The notes below the pieces were generated by a model that saw nothing but the letters and a program-made list of their open reading frames with translations, was not told where the DNA came from and made no database searches. Position numbers and translations under genes: made by a program. From Ignelater luminosus (Eukaryota; Arthropoda; Insecta; Coleoptera; Elateridae): DNA of 64,000 nt. Where the stretch lies: contig VTPC01090906.1 in NCBI GenBank assembly GCA_011009095.1, positions 63,428 through 127,427 of the forward strand, given 5' to 3'. Of this stretch, positions 1 through 11,284 are shown one piece after another (the stretch's first letter is position 1; the number at the start of each line of letters is the position of its first letter).

Positions 1-2140
1 AAAAAACCAACTAATACAAAAAGATAAGAACAGGAGACAATGAGACCAGGTACTTGAAACGTGGGTAGTATAAAAAGAAAAAAGAAAGGAATAGTTGAAG
101 AGATGATAAATAATCGTATAGAAAGGCATAGCAACAATACATAAACGATATTGGTTAATATGGTCAGGAGTCGAAGAAACTGAGAGAGCGTCAGGAGGAG
201 TAGGACTTATAATAGAGCCAAATGAACTGAAAGATATACTAAAAGAAGAACATATAAATGAAAGAATCATGATAATAGGAATAAAACTAATAGAACAAGA
301 GACTTGGACAGTGATAATAGAGTACAGAAGAAATGAAGATGCAAAGAAGGAAGATAAAGATAAGTTTTTCGAACTAATGCAAAAAGGAATAGATGAAGAA
401 GAAGGAAATTTATGAATAATGGGAGATCTAAATGGGAAGATAGGAAAAGTAAATGCTGGCACTGAAAACTGCATAGAAAGAGAAGAAACAAAACATAACA
501 ACGGAGAAAAAATAATCGAACTGGGGATGGAAAATGATTTGATAATAGCCAGTACGAAGTTTAGACAGAAAGACATACACAAATTTACAAGAGAAGAGCA
601 TAACAGAACTGAAAAGTTAATAATCGATTATATTTTGATTGGTAGAACAAAATGGAAAATTGTGAAAGATGTAAAAGTAGTAAGTAGTAGTAACCACTGC
701 CTAGTAAAGATAGATCTGAAAAGAGAAGTACAGGAAGAGGAAGATAATAGAAGAATGAAGGTTAACGAAAAAATAATAAGTTATAAACTTAAAGATTCAG
801 AATACAGAAAGAAGTATCAAGAAATAATAAATAACAGGTACAAAAATCAAACAGGAGGAAATACCATTGAACTGAAATGGGAAGAATTTAAAAACAACAT
901 ACTATCTTCGGTTAAAGAAAGTTGTGGAACCACGAAGATAGAAAATAAAAACCATAGAAAGACAGAATGGTGGAATAAAGACATACAATTAAAGGTCAAA
1001 AACAATAAAGAGAGCTGGAAAAGATACCTATCTACGAAAAGCAAAGAAGATTATGAAATATATAAAAAAGACGAAAAGATGTAAAAGTAGCAGTAAAAAA
1101 AGCAGTAAAAAAAGCCAGAGTATCATGGAATAAGGTTGGTATAAAACATGACAGAAAATTATAGAGATTCGAAAATTATTCTATGTGATATTGAAGCAGC
1201 TAAAACAGAAGAAAGAATATGATACGAAAAATATAAAGAATAAAAATGGAAGGATAATGACAAATGAAGAAATGATTATGGAACGATGAAAGCAATACTT
1301 TAAAGAATTAACACAGGCAAAAACAGACCAAGAAGAAGAAAAGCAAGAAACAAGTGACATACTTGAAATAGAACCGATTAAAGACGAAGAAGTAGTAGAA
1401 GCAATAAGGAAGATAAAACTGGAAAAATCCCAAGGGAGAGATAATATATCGCCTGAAATGATAAAATATATGAGAGAAGAAGGAATAAAAAGCAACAATA
1501 ATAAATGATATAATGAAAAACATACAAATAGCAACAGAATGGACTACAGGAATAGTGCTACCAATATATAAGAAAGATGATAAAAGAAAGTAATTATAGG
1601 GGGATAATACTAGGAAATGTCCCAGAGAAGATTTTTGCAAGAATTTTAGAAAAAAGAATCAGAAATAAAGTAGAGGTAAGTGAGAAGCACACAAGATTTA
1701 ATATTCATCATAAGGCAGGCAAGCAAAAAACTAATACACAAGAACAGAGATATACACATTTGTTTCATAGACCTCGAGAAAGCGTTTGAGAGAATTCGAA
1801 GGGATGACATATGGAATGTATCGGCAAAGAGAGAAGTAGACAAAAGACCAATAGGAATTATTAAAAAAATGTATAATGGGAATACAAATATTGTAAGAAC
1901 AAACAATGAGGAATCAATGGAGTTTGTAACGAAAATCGGAGTCAAACAATATTGAACCCGCCACTATTTAATATATAGTATTAGATAAAGCCATAAAGAA
2001 GACGAAGAATAAGATAAAAACACTCTCGCTAGGGTATTGGAAAATTAAACGGACACAACTATCTGAGCTGATGACATGACTTTGCTAGCAGAAACTGAAG
2101 ATTTACAATTCAATATAGAAGTATTAACCAAAGAAGATTT
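1..2140 (+). pseudogene. Degenerate RTE-type LINE (endonuclease + reverse transcriptase), 5' end off window
   Basis: This is a dead non-LTR retrotransposon of the RTE / 'craniofacial development protein 2-like' type. The longest open piece (419-1084, 221 codons) is the second half of an AP-type endonuclease followed by the basic, lysine-rich linker. It shows GDLNGKIGKV at its start, then IDYILIG, and a last catalytic motif read as SSNHCLV where active enzymes have SDH, so the catalytic Asp is lost (codon at 692). Broken reverse transcriptase follows: IFARILEKRIR (about 1630-1665), motif A as FIDLEKAFERI (about 1765-1800), a broken motif B with PPLFNI (about 1955), and motif C as ADDMTLLAE (about 2070-2095). 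Stops and frameshifts separate all of these. The copy is cut at about 2140, where minus-strand coding remnants of another family begin. LINE identity is secure; the clade is less so. Confidence 0.85.
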
Positions 2141-3410
2141 ATCCGTCGGCCTCTTCTAGTGCTCTATGTTTTTCATCAAGTGACAAGTCTGTAGTTCCAA
2201 AAGAAATAATTTTATTGCTCTTGCAACTGAAAACCTGAACAGAAAGCAATCTGTCAGGTATTCAAAAAGTACACTTTTGTTCAGTAAATTTCTTAGAACA
2301 TTCGGCCAGTCACGAGGAATTTCTGTCTCGAAGAAAACCTACCAACAAAGTCCACACCCACGTTCTTCACGTTGTGTATTCTCCAAGCTATCAGGACAGA
2401 AGAGATCTCATATTAGATCTACTCATTGAATGATGGTAATGAGAACTTGTCTGGAAGCGCGTGGCTTTAAACTCAGACCATATTACCCTTTGAAGTTCCT
2501 TGCATTGCATGGACGCACGTTCTAAACCAAAGCAGATCTTTTAAAGATAGTGTCATTGATGAAAGATCCTGTAACTGATTCATTTTCAATCAAAGTTTAC
2601 GATTTTTCTTCAAGATCAGCTTTCCCCCTTTCATAGACAGCCAAGACGGGCACTTTTGATTTTCATAACTTGAGAAAAAGTGAATCTCTTTTGAGACACC
2701 TTTAACTAAAGTCGGAGAAACTAATCCCTTATCATCGGCAGCAAATATTTTTGTTTCTAATTTAAGAATAAGTCGTTTTTGTGCCAAAGCCATGAATGCT
2801 CCAGTCTCCGCTTTTTCTGCGCTTTACAAACTTTCACAAATTCCTGTGGCATTTCTGTCCTGCTATTAAATAATATAAGATTTGAGATTTGCTCTTTAAA
2901 TATTTTTAATCACAAGGAAACTATCTTTAAGAGCATGACAGCGTTTGAAGAATTTTCTTTGAAATGGAGAAGTCTGACGAGTCAAAGTCAAGATACTTAT
3001 TTCAAGACCTGCAAACTTAACTAATCCTCCGTGCGCCTTGTTCCCGTAGGAACTTTGGCTACTCACTGGAACAGATAGCATCTGAATGTATCATTTCTTG
3101 GTAAAGAACGGCCACAGGCGTCTGACGTTTCCGCTGTTCTATGTGCTATGATATCACATTTTACTTGAATTCTACTGGTAAGAAATGGGCGTTCCAAACG
3201 TAAATGTTTCACTCAGAAGTTATGTCGGGTTTCCTTGAAATATTTCTAACCCTCTCAGAAATGTCAAAGGAAAGGATAGATTGTGTTGAACGGATCATAG
3301 CTCTGATGTACAATCCAAAGATAAAAAATACATTGTTCACTAGTGCTTGGAAAGACTTTTTTTCAATCAAAAGTAAGTTAGTTTCCAAGACCTGGGACAA
3401 AGCCAATTAG
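2140..3410 (-). pseudogene. Broken C-terminal part of an uncharacterised multi-copy gene family (PIN/FEN-like motifs)
   Basis: Minus-strand frames, joined across stops and shifts, match the C-terminal half of a large protein family I recognise as present in many near-identical copies in arthropod and cnidarian genomes, usually annotated only as uncharacterised. In reading order: LYIRAMIRS (about 3300), IFAADDKGLVSPTL (2715-2760), FFSSYENQKCPSWLS (2630-2690), IFKRSALV with NVRPCNARNFKGY (2500-2560), CPDSLENTQREERG (2345-2400), IPRDWPNVLRNLLNKS (2280-2330) and ALEEADGRI at the end (2140-2165). In better copies I recall (D/E)GAALV, a D-x-Y block, and EEADTR followed by DTDVLVLL. That pattern of spaced acidic residues suggests a PIN/FEN-type nuclease fold, but this is inference. 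Here the first acidic residue is lost (IFKRSALV). The Jockey LINE abuts the upstream end and the RTE LINE abuts the downstream end. Confidence 0.5.
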
Positions 3411-4530
3411 TATTGGCTCGTACAGACCAATTTTGTTATTGTCAACAATCTCGAAGCTTTTCAAGAAACTGCTACTTAAAAGACTAAAACCTTTAATTGA
3501 AAAAAACACTTGAATACCAGTTTGGCTTTCGAAGTAAACATTCTACTATTGATCAAGTCAGGATCACGGATATAACAGAGAAAGCACTGGAAGAAATAAA
3601 GTTTGTTCTGCTTTATTCTTGGATGTGGCACAGGCCTCACCCATAAGCTGCACAAGATGCTCCCAAAAGATTATGTTGAAATTTTAACGTCATACCTGTG
3701 CGACCGTAGGTTTAGAATAAAACAAGAAGGTCGATACTCTGACCTTAAAAAGATCAATGCAAGAGTCTTACAGGCCAGTGTGCTGGGCCCCATACTGTAC
3801 TTGCTCTATACCAGCGATTTGCCAAATATTCCAGGAATCACCATCGCAACCTTTGTGGATGATACGGCATTGTTGGTGAATGACAAGGACGTGACAGAAT
3901 CAACAAACAAGACCCAATTGACTGCTGGCCAGTTGTTGAAATGAACCCAACAGTGGAAAATCAGACTAAATGAAGAAAAATCCATACATACTAATTTTAC
4001 CAATAGCAAAATTGAAGCATCCTCCCTCTTTGATAATCAAATCGCACTGCTGCTCCATATGAGAACAAAACTGAGGCATGAGTCTGGATACTAAGTTGAG
4101 GTGGAAACACCATATCAAGATAAAAACAAGAAGAAGAAGAAAAAGAACAGAAGACATTACTGGGTGTTGGGGAGAAATTCCAAACATGCACTAACATACG
4201 TAACAAAATTCTCATCTATAATAACCAGATCCTCAAACCAGTTTGGCTTTATGGAAGCCAACTCTGGGGCTGCAGCAAAGACTCGAATATTGACATCATA
4301 TAAAAACAATAAAGTTCTTAGGAACATGGTAAATGCCCCATGGTATGTGCGAAATCGGGATTATCGCCAATACTTGAATATTCAAATGGTATCCACTGAG
4401 ATCAAGAAAATGGCGGCCAAGCATGATGAGACAAGGGTCCATCAGCATCCTAACAATGAGGCCCTCCAACTATCGGACAACCATTATGTTCGACGACTGA
4501 AGAGGACTAAGCCCTTGGACCTAGTGTAGT
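3390..4530 (+). pseudogene. Degenerate Jockey-type LINE, reverse transcriptase region
   Basis: This is a non-LTR retrotransposon ORF2 remnant of the 'mobile element jockey' type. Plus-strand frames give SYRPILLLSTISKLF-like sequence (about 3415-3460), QFGFRSKHSTIDQV (about 3515-3560), ALFLDVAQA (motif A, about 3610), then an open stretch of 113 codons (3603-3944) with VLGPILYLLYTSDLP (motif B region) and FVDDTALLV (motif C, about 3850-3880; YADD changed to FVDD). The post-RT region follows (4101-4529) with APWYVRNRDYRQYLNIQ and QMVSTEIKKMAAKHDE, typical of the Jockey C-terminus. At least three frameshifts separate the blocks. No endonuclease is seen, so the copy is 5'-truncated, as is usual for LINE insertions. 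Confidence 0.85.
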
Positions 4531-5565
4531 GCACTGTTTGTGAAAAGCAGGGTAAAATGCGCGTAAATTACGGTCGTTTTCGATACCAAACAGCTGGAGT
4601 GCATTGGGGACTGAACTCTGAACGATTATATACAGTTTTAAGAATTAATAGTTAATCATGTATGATTAGTTTTAATACCAAATTGTCAAAAAAACCAGTA
4701 AATTGGTGCAGCTCTTGCTTCCAATATCGTGCGCGCTGTGACAGTAGGCACTGATAATGCAGGGATCCTATCAGACCGGCAACGTGTGACGTGGAGCACT
4801 AAGTAGCGACCTGCATTGGTGCCCCTTCTCATTCCTGCACATGGATTGAAAGAAGGAAACGTCTAAACGGGAGCCTTTCAAGTCAAGTTGTAAAACGGTG
4901 AGATCCGAAGTCACTGCCAAGGTAGTTTTAATTAGTTCTGCAAAACTAACCATTTTCTTTCTGTATAGTATTGCTTTAGCTAGTTCTATTTTTGGCAGTT
5001 TGACTGTGACTGATGACATGAACGGTTAGGAGCTTTTGGGCAATGACTGATCCCTAGAACTAGTTTCCTTTTAAGTTTTTTAAACTAAAGTCAAAGCTTT
5101 GGCAGGATACATCTTTATTTTAACAACAAGCTGTTTTATATCTACATTATTCTGATGCTAACACGTAATTATATGCAGCAAAGCATACAAATTACACAAA
5201 CCATAGTTATTTGGACTAAATTTGCAGTCTTCTTGCATAATTATCCTGGAGATTATCACTTTTTACCTTTGTATAGCTCATTTTATGTATGTGTATTCGT
5301 TTTTGTTGCATGTAGAGATTAGTATTTATAGTACAACATCTCAATGAATAGAATCGACCGGCTGTGAAATTCTCTCGTAAGGTGTAGCTCAGACACAACG
5401 CATGCTAACAGGGACTAACACATAACCTACAAATCGTCAACAAACTGATAATTTCTAGTATAAACTGCCAGTTTGACAGATAATAACTTTAAGGAAAATA
5501 AAACAAGCTAAGATATGACTTTTTTTCATAGTCTACTAGAAAGTAAAACTTTACAAGTTTCTTAT
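4531..5565. other. Unassigned spacer between LINE copies
   Basis: I see no recognisable gene. There is one 82-codon minus-strand frame (4771-5019) with no motif I know. The first part may be Jockey 3' UTR, as it directly follows the end of its coding remnant. Confidence 0.4.
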
Positions 5566-5591
5566 TCTTCTTTTTCTTCTTCTTCTTCTTT
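5566..5591 (-). repeat. (GAA)n tail of the adjoining LINE
   Basis: The plus strand reads an imperfect TTC run. On the minus strand this is a GAA-rich tail that begins directly after the TAG stop (5592-5594) of the LINE frame. Short 3' ends with microsatellite tails are known for RTE-clade LINEs. Confidence 0.7.
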
Positions 5592-8500
5592 CTAGGATAC
5601 AGTCCTGTCCTTTTTACGCCTCTTCATTAGATGTTGACGTCCAGCTGTCTTGCCATCTTTTTGGGGTCTTCCTGGTGGTCGTCTGCTGTCTGGTTTTCCT
5701 ATCATTACTTGTTTGGCTAGTATCTTCCTGTTCATACGCTGGACATGGTCCCTCCAGTATCTTCTTCTGCCTCTAACAAATTTTACCGCATTTACTATTT
5801 CGCATTCTTCTCGTATACTCGTATTTCTGACTCTATCTCTTAACGCTTTGCCTGTCATTGCTTTCAATGTTTTCATTTCGGTTGTTCTCATTATCTGTTT
5901 GATCTTCTTTGCTTCACTTCTCGTTTCCGCTCCATAGGTTAGAATAGGTCTCACACTTGTTTTATAGATTCGGGTCTTACTCTCCATCGTCATTTATTTG
6001 TTCCGCCATCCTTTAGCTGTCCTGATATCATAGCTGTCTTAAGAGCTTGACTTCGTACCTCTTCTGTCACATTTCTATTACTTATGCTTTTTACCTGCTC
6101 GATTGTTTTTTGGTCTACCGTTAGCTTGTATCTGATTGGCTCCTTTGGTTTTTTCCACAGATATTTTCATATTGTATTGTTTGACGGTTTTATTTAATCT
6201 AGAAAGCATTATCCTCACTATCCGCTGTTAGAGTCACGTCATCAGCGAAGCATATTATTTGTCTTTTTGCGTTTCCTATTTTGTATCCGTTGTCTGAGTT
6301 CTTCGCATCTGTAATTATGTCGTCCATTATAATGTTAAATAATACTGGGCTCAGGCTATCCCTTTGTCGTATCCCCTATATCACCGGAATCTCTCCCTTT
6401 TACTTTTAATCCCGTTGTGTTTTTCAAGTTCAATTCTTCTATTGTTTTAGTTATTGCTTTATTTATTCCTGGTCTCTTTAATATTTCTATTGCATGACCT
6501 AATTTAACTATATCCTTCTCCATTCATTTGGTACTGTTGCTGTCTAGAGAATAAGGTGGTTATTTCTTTGATTAGGTCCGTGCCTCCGTTTTTGATCATT
6601 TCATTGTGGATGCTATCAATACCTAGAGCTTTTTTATTTTTTAGTTTCTTGATTGTTTGCTCCACTTCTTCGCAGCTAATGTTGTTGGTTAAGTGTTGTT
6701 CTATTTCTTTATGTTCGTCGATATTGTTATCCTCTGTTATTTGTTGATATAGAGAGTTTTGAAATGGTTAATCCACTGTTTTATGTCTATTGGGTTTAGT
6801 TGAACGTATTCGTTACTGAGTTTTTTCTGTTTCTAAGCATGTTCCATATTTTTCGTTGACCACCATAAAGATCGTGTTCCATGTCTTTGGTATAACGTTC
6901 CCAGTATTCCTTCTTTAGCATTTGTATTTGGTTGTTTATTCGATTTCTGACCTCTTTATATTGTTCATATTGGTCTGAAGTTCGTTGTTGTCTATATTTC
7001 CTATATGCTTCTCGTTTCTCGTTTGTTAAGGTTTTAACTTCATCTGTGAACCATGGTTTTCTGTTTTACCTGTTATGAGCGCTGATTCTTTATGTTCCTA
7101 TGGCTTCGTCTGCACTTTCTCGAATGTTCTTCAGTTTTTTCCACGCCTTCTCAACACTGTCACTTTCGTTGGTACGTCTTGATTGGAATAGTTGTTGTGT
7201 GCAAGCATGGGAGAGTGATTCGATGTTATATTTTGCAAATGAGTGCTCTTTTTGTTTTTTTTGTTTTTGTTATATAATTGCATCGGTATTTACACAGAAT
7301 TAATCTGTGGTTGTCTTTACCGGGATCTGAGGACTTTAGGGTCCTTAAGTCAAGAATTTCTCTCGGTAGTACGTATTTTCCTGTTCGTGATTATGTAGTA
7401 CGTGACCGATTTCTGTTCTCTGCTGTTTCTTCAGGTTTTTTTATGTTGCCACTTGTGAGGGAAGAACGTATTATTTATCCTTAGTTTGTTTTGGGCACAA
7501 ACTTGTATAAGTAGTTCCCCGTTGTCATTCAATGTTTCCTGATTGTATTTTTGCATTATGCCTGGGATCGGAACATTGCCGATTCTTCCGTTAAAATCTC
7601 ACATTATAATGATTCTATCTTCTGGTGGTATAGTGTTTATTATCTCTTGCAGGTGATTGAAGAATGTCTCTCTGAGTTCTTGGCTTGATCGTTTATTTAT
7701 GTTAGGTTCTGATAACCTAGATTCTTGTTATTTTATAACTTGGTCGAATTGTTCTTGTTCAACGATTTATTTAAATAAATATCTGGATCCAAAGTTAAAT
7801 GCACAACACCTGCAGGTACGAACCCAGGTAGATTATCGCTACTATTTATATTTTCCGTGTTATATCATTCATGCTTCTTTCATATATAATATTTACGAAT
7901 GATTCACTGTCTACATGTACGTATTGTCTTCACGTTACTAGCATTTTATGCAGTGCGCTGGGTTGTTAAATCTTAAATATTAATAAACTTAATGCGGCCA
8001 GATTTATTTTGTGTGTACTTGTTCTTTATGTATTTTTACTTGTTTATCTTGCATTTCAATGTGTTTGCGTTTTTCAAACAGTGTAACCAGAAATGTTGTA
8101 ACCTATTTCCTGTATTCATTCAATACTATGCTAATAGATGTTATTAATTTATCTTTTGGCTTTTATTGTGTTATAAGCATACTTATAGTGTATTTCAGAA
8201 ATCAGTTGTTCCGGAACCAAGTGACGTTGACCTTCACATACGGATATATTATTAACTTAATCCCTCATTGGAAAAGTAAATATCTAAAGAGAGTGCAGTA
8301 CAATCTCGATTTCGTTTATTTGTGTATTGCTCGAACCTGCGATTCAACCTTGGCAGACATCTCGCCTACTGACCTAGATACGAAGATCAGCTGTAGCGTC
8401 TTTCATTCGAAATTAGGTCACCGACTTTCTACTACAGCTGGCGCCCTCTCAATCTCAAAACCCCTAAGATTCTCGCATTATTATTACCGTCTACCGCCTG

Positions 8501-8760
8501 CTCTAAGCCTTCCTCGCCCACGACCCGACTTCGACTGTATAAAGGTTAGCATTGCAGATGGCGTACCGATTTTATATATGGTTGCGATCCCGACATGATA
8601 CTAATCCCAGTTTTGTCCGTAAGCAGGTAGTTGTTGAATTTCGTGTTTTACGCTTCTTTTTTGTTTCAGAGAGGGCACAGATGTCTATATGATGTCTATT
8701 CACTTCTGAAATTATCTCTTGATCATTGCTGTTCCAGCAATCTAGCCTTATCACGTTTGT
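5592..8760 (-). pseudogene. Near full-length but dead RTE-type LINE, with an internal insertion
   Basis: Read on the minus strand, the order is that of an RTE-type LINE. The endonuclease N-terminus has DICALSETKKK (8754 downward). An insertion follows (about 8600-7780). The endonuclease then resumes with FFNHLQEIINTIPPED and DFNGRIGNVPIPG (about 7680-7560) and a last catalytic block read as DNHRLI. A basic linker spans about 7080-6780. Reverse transcriptase pieces are IDSIHNEMIKNGG (about 6620-6590), GIRQRDSLSPVLFN (6385-6340) and FADDVTL (6260-6240). The post-RT frame (5993-5592, 133 codons, open) has ILTYGAET, then GRRRYWRDHVQRM and RRPPGRPQKDG. Only about 170 bases separate the first RT block from motif B, so roughly 300 bases including motif A have been deleted. 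The gene ends in TAG followed at once by a GAA tail. Confidence 0.85.
7780..8600 (+). mobile_element. Unidentified insertion splitting the LINE endonuclease, with a long open frame
   Basis: The endonuclease frame on the minus strand stops matching after about 8600 and resumes at about 7780, whereas an intact gene would need only about 60 codons there. The 0.8 kb between is therefore probably a later insertion. It carries a plus-strand open frame of 195 codons (8011-8598) that is Cys/Phe/Leu-rich at the start, ends in proline-rich sequence, and has no domain I recognise. There is a TATA-like CTGTATAAAGG at about 8536-8546. I could not find a target-site duplication or terminal repeats by eye, so the class (solo LTR, SINE or other) and the exact edges are open. 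Confidence 0.35.
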
Positions 8761-11284
8761 TTGTCGAAATCATTTCCTACTTCTCGCCGGTTTCCATTTC
8801 CGTCCGTTTCCCGAGGCTTCTATGCTTCTTTGAGCTGATGTTAACCTGGCCTGCAAACCCTCCTCCTTTATTCGGGCTTGGGGCCGGCAATGGCAGTTGC
8901 AGAGCTACTCAATCCACCCTGTACTTGCTTTTACAAGTTTCCTGGTATCAAAATATTGTAAGAAGCAGATAAAACTAATAAAATATGACTGGATGAAATA
9001 AGTAGCCGTTTGTGGTGTTATGTTGCGTAAAAACAATATTTGTCTATTGGATCAACAATAATATATTTTATCTTTAGCAAAATATTTTAATTCATCTACT
9101 TTATTGATAAATTACCTAAATTAATGAATAAATCCTGAATAATGAGTTTTTCTTTCTAGACAAAATACATACTTATCAAGAAAATTAAAAATTTAACTGC
9201 GTTAATTGAAAACGTTGTTAGTCCACATTATTTCAAATGATTGAGCTTCTTATATATTTCTTTAATTTTCGAATTTGTTTTTATGTAAAATAATTTAAGT
9301 CTCTTAAAATTAAATGGCAGTTTGTTTTAAGTAGTCTGAATTACGTACTGAATACGATTTCTTTAAATGGATAAAACTCGACCTATTAAATAGAAAAGCT
9401 AGAGCTTTGGGAAATTTAAGCACAAGTGAACGAATTAACTAATTAAACAACAGATTGTTTTGTACATTCACATGCTACAATTATTTTGTCACGGTGTATT
9501 TTGGGAGAATTCTACCACACGTTTTAAAGTTTCATTGTAAATAAATAATTTTTTTTTCTGATAAACTCACAGTAATTACCTATAATTTGACTTATAGTAA
9601 GACTGTGATAACAGTTATACTATTCCCTTTATAATATTTATTTAAATTAGGCTCTCCATTATTGCTCTTAAAAAGAATCTGATTACAGTGGAAAAACTTT
9701 TTAGAATGATCATGTCAATTCATAAGAAAATCATCCATCACGCAAGATAAAATGCAACAATGTCTTTAATTGCCAGTAAAATGATAAAATATTGATTTCC
9801 AATAAAAATTAAAAAGTATCTTACGTGGCTGCCTTAATTAAAAAGTGGAACACAGCCCGTAATATTTTTTATACTGACCGCTACTGTCTTAGTTTGTTAA
9901 TGGAGTTGAGCTAAGACAAACACTTGAAATGTGTCAATCTATATTTTTGTTAAGAATAATAAATAAATAAATTTGATTCATAATTATAATTATTTCCTAG
10001 TTTTATAGCAAAATTTATAAATCAACCTGTATGTATCTTCTAAACATAAAAAGTTCTATCGCGTGATAAGCACGTTTCTAATATCTTCACTGCGTGCAGT
10101 AATACCCACTAAAAAACTCATTGAATGAATATATTGGACTTTATAACTGCAGTAAGTTTTTATATTGATTTGATAAACATAAAAAAGCAATTTTAGTAAT
10201 TAAGGAGTACATCCTTCATCTTGTACCACATAGAGAATAATAAGCTTTGGGCACTACATCATATTTACTGTTACTATAAATATGTTCCTGAATATTAGAT
10301 GTAGCCAAGGGTAATTTTTATGCACATCCTAATACACATAAAAAACAATATACACTTAATTTCTTGACTTTTATTATTATTATTATAGTCTATGATTGTA
10401 GTAATTCCCCTTGCATAAAACTCACGAACCTTAATTAAGCAGCAACTGTAAAAAATTCGCGTATTAATTAGTTATATTAAAATGTAATAAGTTAATTGAA
10501 CACATCCTGATATTAAATTCAAATTAAATCATATTTTCATTACAACATGAAAACTTTAAATATTTCAATATTTTAAGTGATAACATTACTACATTTTAGA
10601 TTAGAGCGATGCATACATTTTAGTAGTTCTGTACGCCATAGCAATATATCAGCATTATGATAATCCGGCAATTACTTTAGTGGAGGCCGTGACTCATAGG
10701 GCTAATGAATGAGATTCGGAACTTGTCTTGCAATCAATAAATTCACGTCCCAAACTAAAGCATAATTATCGCAGAAACTCTCTAATTATTAGGTGCCCAC
10801 TGTCTGATGTAATTCTAGGATCTGCGTTTTATGAACAATTTTGGAAACCTTGATGTAGAGCGGTATTGTACGCAAACTTCTAGAACTATCGTTGTGTTAA
10901 TAAATTTATATATTAGATACTCTTAGGCCTAAGTTCATAAATAAATTTAATTCTCCATTTTTAATTTCACCTTTAAAAATGGAAACAATAACGTTACATG
11001 ACATGTAATTCAAATGACAGTTATTAAATTAATGGACTGATTAGTTAGTTTCCATTAGTAATTGCATTATGAAATCAGACCTTAAAAAACAAAAAATAAA
11101 AGTATAACTACCCTTTTACTAATTATGCTTTCTAGCAATGACCTTTCCTCCTGTAATTCGTACTTCCTAGATAAATATTGTCCAAGTACTATTCTTGCCT
11201 TGGAATACCGGTGTTCAGTGGGTACAGTTTAGGAAATACAGCTTGAATACAACATTCTCTGTGTTTAAGACATAAACTAGAATT
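8761..11284. other. AT-rich DNA without a recognised gene
   Basis: About 2.5 kb, strongly AT-rich. The first 200 bases may be the 5' end of the LINE to the left. I see no gene, RNA gene or clear repeat. Confidence 0.4.

Noticed and set aside
1181..1945. Three overlapping minus-strand frames (117, 110 and 99 codons), Phe/Ser-rich
   Set aside because: They are antisense shadows of the purine-rich plus-strand LINE; no domain or signal of their own.
10681..10760. Possible tRNA-derived SINE (TGACTCATAGGG resembling an A box, GATTCGGAAC resembling a B box)
   Set aside because: Both boxes are off consensus, the spacing is short, and there is no A-rich tail or second copy.
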